From positions 4,588,001 to 4,652,000 of the forward strand of contig JBLDXI010000015.1 in NCBI GenBank assembly GCA_047495785.1: a stretch of DNA of 64,000 nt, read 5' to 3'. Positions 1-11,100 of the stretch are shown one piece after another (position 1 is the first letter of the stretch; every line of letters starts with the position of its first letter). A program made the position numbers and the translations under genes. A model generated the notes under the pieces. That model had not been told where the DNA came from, ran no database searches, and was given only the letters and a program-made list of their open reading frames with translations. The stretch is from Lepidodermella squamata. Taxonomy: Eukaryota > Gastrotricha.

Positions 1-790
1 GGAGGTTCCGAAGAAGGAATTTCTGCCGATACTGAAACGATATTTCGATTTAAACATGTTCAAACAATGGCCATTTGTTTGCGTAATTGCATCGGCTGGA
101 CTTGCCATCGTCGGTAAGAATAAGATAACCCGGCAACTTAGCTAATTAATGCTATTCCAATATATTCTAGGGTACTTTGTTCCGACTCTTCTCCTACCTG
201 GTCACGCGAAAGATCCTAAGAATGGAGTTCACAAATTTGTCGCGCCATATATAATGAGCATTTTCGGCATAATGAATCTCATAGGGCGAATAGTCTTGGG
301 CAAAGTCGGAGATCTGGGCAACCGCTACGCCATATTTACGCCATACAGCTTGTACAACGCATCACTGATACTAGGAGCGATATGTTTTCTTGTTCTGCCG
401 CATGTTATGTTTCTCGGAACGATTTCTTTCGTCACTTTCGCTGTACTTTACGGCTTCTCATGTGCACCGATTATCATCATGCGATCACTTCTAACAACGA
501 CTTTATTTGGGAAAAAGAACGCAAGCGCTTCGTATGGCTGGTTTTTGTGTGCACAAGGCGGCTTGCAGATGTTCGGCTACGTCTTACCAGGTGGGTGGAT
601 TTATTAGAGTTTTGTTTGAATTTATTAAAACTTCTCTACAGCCTTGCTGGAAGAAAAGCTTGGGTCGTCTTGGGCTTACTCTTTTGCTGCTCTCATGTTC
701 CTGCTCTCATCACTTGCCTGTAGCTCTACTTTCAAACCATATTTCGAAGCAAGGAGAAAGCAACTGGAGGAAATGAAAACGAAAAGCTAG
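1..790 (+). CDS. Monocarboxylate-transporter-like MFS protein, C-terminal half (5' partial)
   Basis: Exons 1-113, 171-590 and 642-790 join in frame and end at TAG 788-790; the 5' part lies outside the window. The translated part has several hydrophobic segments. One contains the motif LIGRIVLGKVGD, which matches the loop of the second MFS half in SLC16 (monocarboxylate transporter) proteins, and another contains YGFSCAPIIIMRSLL. The tail is short and charged (FEARRKQLEEMKTKS). Proteins of this family carry lactate, pyruvate or other small monocarboxylates or aromatic compounds across the plasma membrane with protons; the substrate here cannot be told. Introns are 57 and 51 nt. The SLC16-like assignment comes from motif memory; a more distant MFS family is possible. 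Confidence 0.75.
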
Positions 791-2080
791 CAATTAACTT
801 AGCATAGGCATCGCTATGTGATGAAATTTTAACCAAAATGCGAGGTTTCGCCTGTTCACGTTTTTACTACATAATTTGTTGTCTCGTGTTCGTCATCCTT
901 CTGCTTAATATTTTACTAAACAAAAGTACTTCGTAAAAGCTAATGAAGAAGCTGAATGCTAAACATTAGAGTTTTGGAGGAATGTGATGCAAGAAGCATC
1001 TGGTTTGAAAAGGCTCCAAAAGCATCCATTGCCTATTTCGATTTCGATAAGGGGGAATGATGGTTCACTCTGAAAAATTACAGGACTTTTCCAACATAAT
1101 AACACGCTTTTTCGGTAAAGAGGCAATCTCTGTGCTGCGTACCGCTGCTCAGGCAACAAAACTTTCCCATGGCATATCGCTGATAGCAAGGCTCGTCAAA
1201 AATCATCGCATTTTTTGGTAGATTGGTTGAATCACTATGGAATGACTGAAAAATGTCCAAGGTCCAAGTTGAACGGTTTGTCGCATATTTTCGGTGGCAA
1301 TTTTTCTTGAATTTAATCTTCATCTGCAATGTCATCTTCATTCACAAATGAGCTTTACATCTCGTTCCAGCCCTTTCAAAGTCGCATAGCTTCTCACATC
1401 ACTGCACATCACAGCACAGCACAGCAGTAATTAAGCAATCGTGTATGGTACGGAATACAAGAACACTTTTCCGGTACGAATTACCGTATGAATCGAGGTT
1501 CCGAAGGTCACTGAGTGGTCGCTCGGCTGAGTTCTCCCTTAGTTATTGCATGCCATCAAAAAACTAAATTTTTCAGCATCAAAATGTCGAATTAATTGTT
1601 AAAACTTGTTCGAATACTTAAAAATTAGAATTCTGCATGTCCTTGAAGTGACGTCTTTTTCTCGTTTTACCGCGGATTTCTGTTCTTGGAAAAGTTTCGA
1701 TTTTGCGCCCCTTGGAGGTGGTGCGGTGTTTGCAGGTTTCAGGTAGCAGCGAAGGGTAAACTGTTGACTTTTTTCAATTATTGAACATCTTGAGTATTCA
1801 GTAACGTACATATACAGTCGACTATCGACTTCGCTAATGTTTGTCTTACTCCGTCGGAACTTATTATTTTCTGTTTTATGAGCACAATTCTGGTTCGTAA
1901 GCCCAGGCTCTATCATGATTCCATGAAGTAGTTGTGTGATGAAGATGTGAGATCTAGCTTGGACACAAATAGCCCAGTTGAACGTCTTGATCATAAATCC
2001 GCACATAATCCTTTTTATATTGCATAGTTGCGAGTGGCTACTTGTCTTGGGGCAGTTTTTCATTCTCTCTTCTCTCATAG
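791..2080. other. Intergenic, no gene recognised
   Basis: About 1.3 kb between the MFS gene and NUDC. Short open frames on the minus strand (959-1341 and 1599-2078) show no recognisable domain and look like chance. The sequence is AT-rich. A GCACA-type short repeat lies near 1400-1425. Confidence 0.5.
2063..2080 (+). promoter_or_regulatory. Splice-acceptor-like site just upstream of NUDC start
   Basis: A pyrimidine-rich run ending TCTCTCATAG at 2080 lies 10 nt before the ATG. It resembles a 3' splice site and could be a trans-splice acceptor or the end of a 5'UTR intron. The same arrangement recurs at eight other genes in the window. Confidence 0.45.
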
Positions 2081-2090
2081 AGGTTTAACC

Positions 2091-3224
2091 ATGTCTCATC
2101 CTCACCTGGACGGCATTGATGGCATCCTTCTCGGAATAGCGAAAGAACAATGCGAAGGTGATATAAAAGTTTTTCTCGATATCGTATTCGGCTTTCTCGG
2201 CAGGAAAACTGATTTCTACACCGGAGCTGACAAAGCAACGGCGGAGAAAGTTGTGCGCGATTGCTTTGAAAAGAATAGAAAGCTTGCTGTCGAGTTTCAC
2301 AAAAAAGATATGGAAGAGCGCGAGGAAGCTGAGAAGCGGCGTCAAGAACGTCGTAAACAACAGGAAACCCTAAATGGCAATAACAAGAGCAATACGATTT
2401 CTTCTGCTCCTGAACCTGCCAAAATCGTTGAGATTACTGACGAAGAGGCAGAGCGCATTGAAAAGGAAAATCGTAAAGTGAGTTTACTACTATTTTAATT
2501 TGAAACTGAACTTTGAAGTTACTGGGTGCATTTTCTTCAAATCAGAAACGAGGCGAGAAAGTGGACGATGAGCCCTCGAAGAACGGAGGCGCTGACGCCC
2601 CAGTTGTAAAACCCGATGAAGAAGAAGACGAAGCCGACAAGGGTAAATTGAAACCTAACGCTGGGAACGGCGCTGATCTTCCTCATTATTCATGGATGCA
2701 AACCCTCGGCGAAGTAGACGTATGTTTCGAGATAATAATCATAATCCACTTTTTCGCGAAAACTGTTGCGCTTAATTCAGATTCGCGTGCCTTTCCCTAT
2801 CAAAATTAAATCGCGAGACGTCGTCGTAGATATTCAAAAGAAGCACCTGAAAATTGGTCTGCGTGGACAGCCGCCAATTGTAGACGGTGAGCTGTATAAT
2901 ACAGTCAAGCTTGAAGAATCATCTTGGCTTATCGAGGAAAACCAGATTCTCTGCCTAACGCTGGAAAAGATTAATAAAATGGAATGGTGGAGTCGTGTTA
3001 TCACTACAGACCCCGAAATCAACACAAAGAAAGTTACCCCCGAAAATTCCAAGCTATCTGATTTAGACGGGGAAACTCGCGGCATTGTGGAAAAGATGAT
3101 GTACGATCAGCGACAGAAAGAACTTGGATTGCCGACCTCAGAAGATCAGAAAAAGCAAGATATTCTCGGCAAATTCATGCAAGCTCACCCAGAAATGGAC
3201 TTCTCCAAGTGCAAGTTTAACTAA
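2091..3224 (+). CDS. NUDC: Nuclear migration protein NudC
   Basis: Three exons, 2091-2477, 2546-2719 and 2781-3224, give a protein of 334 aa, close to the roughly 330 aa of animal NudC. An N-terminal dimer region ([15 protein letters not shown]) is followed by a charged coiled stretch rich in E, K and R. The CS (p23-like) domain begins [18 protein letters not shown] and contains the family signature around [20 protein letters not shown]. The C-terminus ([19 protein letters not shown]) is the typical NudC tail. NudC is a cytosolic HSP90 co-chaperone of the dynein/LIS1 pathway, needed for nuclear migration and cytokinesis. The start at 2091 matches the family N-terminus; an in-frame upstream extension lacks homology and crosses a splice-acceptor-like TCATAG ending at 2080. 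Introns are 68 and 61 nt. Confidence 0.96.
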
Positions 3225-3491
3225 ACAACGACGCCTATGGAACTCTAAGTCGAAATGTGAAAAATTTGCTCTGTATAGCTCTCTAATAATGCGATTGGCT
3301 TGACAATATCATGAGCTTTGTCATCAGTGATTTGAAAAATTAAGCAGTGTGATCACGTATTCTTGACATAATTATGTTTACAGTTTACTTACACGCTCAG
3401 TGATATGTACATTATACAAAATCATACATTTCATTTTGCATTGACTCTTGTTCTTTTTCACCTTTGTAGCCGTTAATTAATATTATATACG

Positions 3492-4667
3492 ATGCAATCC
3501 GGCATTCGGGCTTTGGTTTCCCTGGCCAATAAGGCTGGCCAGGCCTCCGCAGGCAGACGCTACCTCTCTGTTCTGGGCAGCGCTCGGTTGGGCAAGCAAA
3601 TCACCATTCGCGATGCCATCAACGCCGCAATTGACGAAGAAATGGCTCGTGACGAGCGCGTTATCCTCATGGGCGAAGAAGTAGGCCAATACGATGGTGC
3701 TTACAAGATTTCGAGAGGATTGCTGAAAAAATACGGTGATACTCGTGTTTTGGACACCCCCATTACTGAGATGGGCTTCGGTGGTATTGCGGTTGGAGCT
3801 GCGATGGCCGGATTGCGCCCGATTTGCGAGTTTATGACATTCAACTTCGCGATGCAAGCAATCGATCACATTATTAACTCCGCTGCGAAAACGTAAGATT
3901 GTGTCACTGATAACTTGATTTTTTCTAATTTGAAGCTGCCAACTAGTTATTATATGTCTTCTGGTGATGTCCCGGTACCAATCGTGTTCCGCGGACCTAA
4001 CGGAGCTGCCGCGGGAGTAGCCGCTCAGCATTCGCAGTGTTTTGCTGCCTGGTACGGTCACTGCCCAGGGCTGAAAGTCGTCTCACCTTACAGCCCCGAG
4101 GATCATCGTGGTCTACTGAAAGCTGCCATTCGTGATAACGACCCTGTTGTGTTTTTGGAGAACGAAATTCTATACGGTACGCCTATGGATATTAGCGACG
4201 AGGCGTTGAAGGACGATTTCGTTCTGCCATTTGGCATCTCTAAGGTTGAACGAGAGGGAAAGCACATTACCCTGGTTTCACACACCCGATATGTCGGTGT
4301 TTGCCTTGAAGCCGCTCGCTTACTCGCTGAGCGTCACGGAATTTCGGCCGAAGTCATCAACCTCCGTTCGATTCGTCCTCTCGACACGAACAACGCCATC
4401 GGCAAGAGTGTTCAGAAAACCAATCACCTAATCACCGTCGAGGGTGGCTGGCCGACTGCGGGTATTGGCGCGGAGGTCGCTGCCCGAGTTGCCGAAACTG
4501 GCACGTTCGCCTACCTGGACGCGCCCGTAGTTCGCATTTGCGGCGCGGATGTGCCAATGCCTTATTCGAAGCCATTGGAGGATAAATGCCTACCGACTGT
4601 TGACGACGTGGTCGGCGCTGTCAGACGGTTGATTACTCCGGCGCGTATCGCTGCAACCGGCAACTGA
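3492..4667 (+). CDS. PDHB: Pyruvate dehydrogenase E1 component subunit beta, mitochondrial
   Basis: Exons 3492-3892 and 3947-4667 encode 373 aa (human mature-plus-leader form is 359). The intron is 54 nt. The downstream AG (AACTAG at 3946) must be used rather than TTGAAG at 3935, because only this joins NSAAKT to YYMSSG as in the family. The first ~30 residues are basic, Ala/Ser-rich and lack acids, as in a mitochondrial presequence. Family blocks are clear: [63 protein letters not shown] and [15 protein letters not shown]. With E1 alpha it forms the thiamine-diphosphate E1 heterotetramer that decarboxylates pyruvate in the mitochondrial matrix. It starts 267 bp after the NUDC stop, and TTTGTAG ends 22 nt before the ATG. 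Confidence 0.97.
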
Positions 4668-5101
4668 GATTTGACGTAGAAAGAACTTGAAATATTTTGT
4701 CTGGCCTCCTTGATAATAACGGCATGTTGTGTCACGCTAAAAGACCCGAGTTTTATTTTTATTTTGACTTGCTCGCGTCACAAACGCCGTCGCTAAGCAC
4801 CGCCATTTATAGGTAACACAAGATCAGCATCTTTCAAAACTATAGTAGCCCACGTAGAGAAAAATGCTTGTTGTTGTCCCAACGCTTTTTGTACCTCCCG
4901 GTAAACCTATCTTCTGTTCTGCCGACCTATCAAAATCACGACTGGAATTGTAAACATTGGCTTAGCCAATTATTTCTTCCTCTAGTTATAACTAAATGTA
5001 AGACCATTGTTGTCGTATAAATCTCTCTTGTCCATTCGGTGATTGATTGGCGTTAAGAGCGTTTAATAAATCGAATGAATTGCCATTTTATGTGTTATTA
5101 G
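4668..5101. other. Intergenic, no gene recognised
   Basis: About 430 bp between PDHB and RAB3GAP1, AT-rich and without a coding signal. It ends in TGTTATTAG at 5101, a weak acceptor-like AG 14 nt before the next ATG. Confidence 0.5.
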
Positions 5102-5115
5102 TCATTACTTGAAAA

Positions 5116-8100
5116 ATGTTACCGGCGGCCGCCGCTCAGCCGGATTACGAATTGGATGATTTCACCGCGGTGTCTGAATGGGAACGCTTCACCGCCAATG
5201 TCGAAGAGTGCCTTCGAGAATGGGCACCGACCCCAGCCACCGCTGCTACTACCCTTTATTCGCCATCAGTCACAGCCAGCACTCAGCAACAGCTCATATC
5301 ATCCTGGCCAAATTGGCTGGTAAGAGCTTGTGATTTGGGATCAGTTGGTGGGCAGCGATTCGAGCTAGTGAGGCATTGGCATGAGTCAACTGTTTCAGAT
5401 CGGAATTTAACGCCGTCTTCAAGTTCAGGCTCGAATTCATCCCACAACTCAGTTACAGCTGATGGAAACGTTTTCCTCGACTTGTTGGACTCCCGGTCCG
5501 ATTTTGACGCAACTTCCAACCCAGACCCATATAAATTATTCGGCTTTCGCGATTTCGCTATTCTCAGAGTGCGGCAAAGCACGAACTCAGCGTCTTCCCC
5601 AACGCTACTAGCAATTAATCTAACGAATATTTTACTGAGTTCATTGTCAAGCGCTGCAACTTCAGCGTCATGTGCCCTTCCTATGCTGCTTGAGCTGCCT
5701 TCGTCGCAAAGTGGCTCTCTCGGCCGGGTGGGTTACACCGGTATTTCGGTATCTCGTGTCGCGATTGTTGATTTGAACGCGTCGCTATTCAACGCACCCT
5801 CCCGCCCGCCTGCTCATCTATCGACACAAGCGACCGGCCATTTGTGCTACTGGATAGCTGTGATGCGCAATCATTTGCGATGTCCCTTGTGGCCGCAACC
5901 GCCTTTACAGTTGTCTGTCAGATATTCGTATTACATCAGGGTCGCGTTCCCTGTTTTTGACTTCATGACACCGACGGGGCCTTATGGTGACGATGAGGAT
6001 GACGGCAGTTTGTACAGTGAGGAACTCATTGATAGCGAAGACGATTATGAGGATGGTTTTCTACACTCCCGGGAAAATCAACGCCGCCGAGTTCGCCGAC
6101 GTCGATCGTCGGGCGCTTCGATAACTGGAGAGACGATTTCCGCGAATTTCACGCGGCTACCCTTTGGAATTTACGAGCCGGGCGAAGCTGCTCTAGAAAT
6201 AGCACTAACCTGGCCGACCCTGGACGATTCGCATTTCACTGATTCGCCGGTGGTATCTTCGACAAGCTCTAGTCTTGATTTAATGAGCGGTGTCTCGTCA
6301 TGTCGTGGTTGCATGCTGGACCCTTCGACAGCTATCGACTGGGCTGCTAAACTGTGGCTGGAACGGCAAGATTCGATTACAAACAAGCAGAATGCCCTGT
6401 CGAGATGCATGCTAACGGATGTAATTTCAGGTAAATTGGATATGAGCCTTGTTGAAAATTAATCGAGTACTCGAGTACCAGAAAATGCCAAAAATGCTCG
6501 ACAAGCTCAATAAATAAGCAAAAAAACCTACAAATGTTAGAAAACATGTCATCCTGTTTGCAAATAGGCAGCTAGTAAATGTTGTAGATGGAAAATGAGT
6601 TGAAAGGCTTTTAGGGTGGAATTTTAGATGAAGCAAAGCATGGTGAAAATTTAGTTAGCCGTGAGCTCATGCAAAGAAGCGCTCATAAGCTTGATTTCAG
6701 ACTTGAGAAATTCTATAGCCATTACCTGATAATGTCGACCCTTTCTGATGAATCTGATAAAAACACAAAGCTCATTTTCAATCTCACATTCTCCTTTAAT
6801 ATCTCCTTAATATTCTCATCGTCAATTCGTCAGAGGCGCCGGGCCGCCCCCCGCGTATGGTACGCCGGGCCATCTACTTCAGGCATCGCATCGGGCATCC
6901 TCCTGCTGGGATACCGCACAACTATAGGTGTCGCCGTCGTGCTGTCGGTGCTACCGGTGTTGTTTAGAAGCCCCAGCTCCACAGCATCGTCGTTGCTAGC
7001 CTGGCGATCGCGATCGCGATAGCGCGAAATTATATGATACGCGCCGGAGGCAGCCGCCGTGAAGGCTACCCCGGCAAGCACACCGGCTAAAAATTGTTCC
7101 ATTAAAAACAATAAAACCTATTCAATTAAGTAATGGAATTATTAGCCATGTTTTTATTTTTAGCAAGGCTCGCGGGATGCTGCTTACTTTAGGGAACAGC
7201 CCAAGCGAGGAAAAAAATAACTTTCTTTACCTGGCTGGAGGCCACTAGAATTTAAATACTGGAAATTTACCTCTTGGCCTCGGCGTTCCAGGTAACATTT
7301 CTGGCGTTCGAAGGCGCTGTTATAGAAAGAATCGAGGCCGCAGCGCTAGCGCAGCTCCACATACAAATCCGGCAAAAATGTCTATTATACTATGAAATTA
7401 ACCTCTGAATTAGTTAAATATATCTCGAGCTTCCATCCCAACTTCTACACCTATAGGTATGAGTTGAGCGAAATTGAAATCGAAAGTGATTAGCTGGCAC
7501 TAAGAAGAGAATGCTGCTAGCTGTAGAGGAGCAACAAAAATTGGCCATCGAAATGTTCAGAAATTGAGAAAATAAGCATTCGACTCAGCAAATAATTTGA
7601 AGTATCAAGCTTGATCCGAGATCTATCCACGCCGCAATAGCCGCGACGATTTCATCAAATAAACATTAAATAATAAAACCTATTCGAAGAAAAAATGAAA
7701 TTATTAGCCATGTTGAAATTTGTTAGCAAGACCCGCGGGATGCTGCCAAGTTTAGGGAAAAGCCCAAGCGAGTGTGAATGCAAATTATTCCTTTACCTGG
7801 CCAAAGGCCAAGCGATGATCAAACCACTAGAAATTTACCTCTTGGCCACGAAAGCCACACAGTTTACTACGCGTTGAGTTTGATCAGCTTTAAACTAGCC
7901 GAATCAAATAGTAGAGTCTGTTAAATCTCCAGTTTTCCCAATAAATGTCAACCCCAAAAATTGATACGAAAAAACTCGGAAAATGAATCTGCGGGTAACA
8001 TAGATAGATAGATGCCAATTGGCTTACCAGTAAACAAACAAGTATTGCTCAATCGTCTCGAGTCCATGTAGAGCGCGCATCAATATACCAATGATGATAA

Positions 8101-11100
8101 TAACACCAAATTGATCCAACATGCTCAAATCAGACATTTTTTCTGCTCCAAATTAACAAGAGCTAGCCGCGCCAATTTAAAGCCAAAGCATTTAAAAAAG
8201 CATTAAAAGCGGGCTTTATAGCTTTATAGTAGATGAATAAGCAGTTGACTGACTTTAAACATCGCCAGATATTGTACGTATAATTAAATTAAATTAAATT
8301 GGAATTCAACTACGCCAAAAAGTATAGTTGAATGGTGATAGAATTAATGCATAAGTAAAGCATGTTAGCAATTTTAAAACGCTACATTTTCATTGAAACT
8401 GATGGAAAAAAGATGAAAAAGCGATGCATTCTAACCCTGAAACCACCTGTAGCCGGCAGATTCATGACGTTGATGGTGCATGTTGAAGTGATTTTGCGTG
8501 TTGTTGCATGCTGCGAGTGGATGTTCGGATGCCTGAAGTAAAACAAAAAAAACAAGTAAATCACGCCGCATTTTTTTTAATCTCAAGCTAGTCGCGATCG
8601 CTTTGTCAGCGCATTCATTTCGGCGCTGACTTGGCGCCTGTTTTCGCCCTCGTGTTGGCAGCGGGAGGCGGGATCGGTTTGATGGCGGCTTGGGGATTGG
8701 GGGGAACTTGTTGTTCGCCGCCCCTCGCACCACCTCCGGCTCCTCCGTTCCTTCGCTCGGGCTCCTGCTCCTCCGTTCCTTCGCTCGGGCTCCTGTTCCT
8801 CTTCGCCTTCCTCGTCGTCATCGTCGTTGTTGTCACCGCCAGCTTGCTGGGCGCCGATTGTGGTGGTATCAGCGGCCGCATTGGTGACGCTAAGCAGCGG
8901 TATCGCCGATTCATTAAGTTCGCTAAATCTTGTTGCGGCAAGATCGGCAACCACACCGGCGCTCGCTCGCACGCCCTCGGCCACGATATGGAGCAAATCG
9001 GCGCGAAGGGCGGCCGCGCGAGCTTTGCGAGCAAAGCACCACCTTGCCAGCCGGATGACCTGGCCGGCAAAGGTGATGATAGCGAATAAGAGCGAGGCGT
9101 AAACTGCCGCCTTTTGAGAATCTAAGCCGATGGCATCTCCTATGAATCAGAGATGATAGAATGTAAATGTCGTATGTAAAGTTGATAATCATTTAATGTT
9201 GATAATACATAGCAAGATGTCATGTAATGTTGATAATACATATGTATTCTTGATAAAACATGTCAAATGGCCATTTATTATGCGAACTACATGATCATTG
9301 TCATTTATTATTGATAAAAAATATCAAATCAGCATCTAATGACCATGGAAAGTGGATAATTGTATTATTCACAGTTAAGATTGTCACAACTCTTTCCGGG
9401 GTGGCACCTGCTGTTGCAGATAAGCTCATTCTTCCGACAGCGGCAGTTGGCACCCCTGCCGCTGATCTTGCAACCAGTGCGACAATTGCAGTGGACGTGT
9501 CCTTGAGCCTTGGCGTGTCCTTGAGGATGGCGGGCGCGGCCGTTAATTATCACCAGGCCTTCCCATAGGACAGCTAATTCTGAGATGACAGCGTTCACAA
9601 ACTCACGCCCTCGATCGCTGTGAAGAATAACTGGAGCACCGAAAATGCAGAACACGTCAACCAATTCGTGGGCGACGCAGTTAGCCGATTTCGCTTTTAT
9701 TGCTCGTAGGATCAGGAACTTCGAGAAGTGGTCCTGATAAACGAGGACCCATCTCATGCCATTGTATGATACCGATTGATAATCCATCAAATCGACCTGG
9801 GCCCGGTCCCAGCAATTGTTACTTACGATCGGCTTAACGACATTGGCTCGAACCACTGGCAGACGCTTTTTTGCGCAAATGTCGCACTTTCCCACATACC
9901 ATTGTACCTGTTCCTGCGTAACATTGTACCATGAGTTGTGGCAGGCTGTCCAAATGGCGTTGATGCCACAGTGACCCAGGTCGATGTGAGTGGCGTGAAT
10001 CGCGTCGAAAACTTCTCCCAAACTTCCAACGAACACCTTCTTGGAAGTTGAATCCTGCCGTTTCAAAATGAGCCGTTCGCGTCCTCCTAGAGTTATCACC
10101 TCGTACTTCTTTACCAACCTGAATTGAACAATTGAGTAAAATTTTTAGGTAAAAGGTTTCGAAGGGAAATTACCTGTAATCACGCGGTTTTCTTGAGGAT
10201 TTCTCCGCTGCCACTTTGACTTGAGCAGCCAGCTCAGCTAGGCTTTCTTCGGAGTGGGCCTTGCTATTTTGCGTAGCCCCTTTCTCCGTAAAATGCTCAA
10301 TGAAGCAGACTTTTAAAACAACAGTCCCCAAAACAGACTTGACTGAGATGGTGACATCTTCTTCATTTTCATTTGAGCTAGAAGCCATGTTTTCAAGGGT
10401 TGAAATGTTCAAATGTGAAAATGATCTCATTCCATCTCCATGAGACCACTGACACGCGTCCAGATCAAACACGCGACCACTACAGCACCTGTTACCTACT
10501 TTACATGGCGTATTGTTACTGATTTTTTATGTTTTATCAAGAATAAATGAGACTTTTCATGTATTATCCACATTAGATAGCCATTTGACATGTTTTATCA
10601 AGAATACATATGTATTATCAACATTACATGAAATCTTGCTATGTATTATCAACATTACATGATTATCAACTTTACATACGACATAAACAAAACAATGGAG
10701 AGCAATGAATATACTGAGAAAAGCCTCCAACTTTGCCTCGTCCCGGCCGCAGTTGGTCGGGCAGCACGGGGCGGGGTGGGAAGCAGCCGAAGGAGGAGGA
10801 GCAGCAGCAGCAACAGGCGGGGCGGCTGGGCACAAGTTGCATGGCCCGCGAGCCCCTCGACATGCGGCCTCGGACGCGGCTGGAAAAAAATTAGCAATAA
10901 AAAAGCAGCAAACAAACAAACAAGAGTAAATTACTTGTATGTTCGTTGCCGGAAGGCCATCATGCATCGATAGTCTTGCGGGAAACAAGTTCTTGTTGTT
11001 TCCCGCATTGGATATGCTAACTAAACAACGCAAGTGAAGTTTTCAGGCTATTTCGATCATTTTTGGGCGAGAATTGAATGGAAAACGGGGAGCGTTTGCC

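Larger units (their letters stand above)
9168..10683 (-). mobile_element. Ginger-like DNA transposon, internally deleted, with 104-bp TIRs
   Basis: The element starts TGTCGTATGTAAAGTTGATA at 9168 and ends with the inverse at 10683. Terminal inverted repeats 9168-9271 and 10580-10683 align without gaps over 104 bp with only two mismatches. Both sides are flanked by TAAA (9164-9167 and 10684-10687), a 4-bp target-site duplication. Inside is a minus-strand integrase gene of the KRBA2/Ginger type. Ginger elements are cut-and-paste transposons whose transposase derives from a Gypsy-like integrase, with TIRs beginning TGT and 4-5-bp duplications. Near-identical TIRs indicate recent insertion. The total length of 1516 bp and the damaged integrase suggest a deletion derivative moved in trans. 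It sits inside intron 1 of RAB3GAP1, in reverse orientation. Confidence 0.85.

Noticed and set aside
3893-3935. Shorter PDHB intron ending at TTGAAG
   Set aside because: This would put the wrong residues between NSAAKT and YYMSSG and break the frame; the AG at 3946 gives the conserved junction.
8615-9102. Several overlapping long frames on both strands in the GC-rich stretch
   Set aside because: GC-rich DNA lacks stops in many frames; only the minus-strand frame with a helix-like segment was kept, at low confidence.
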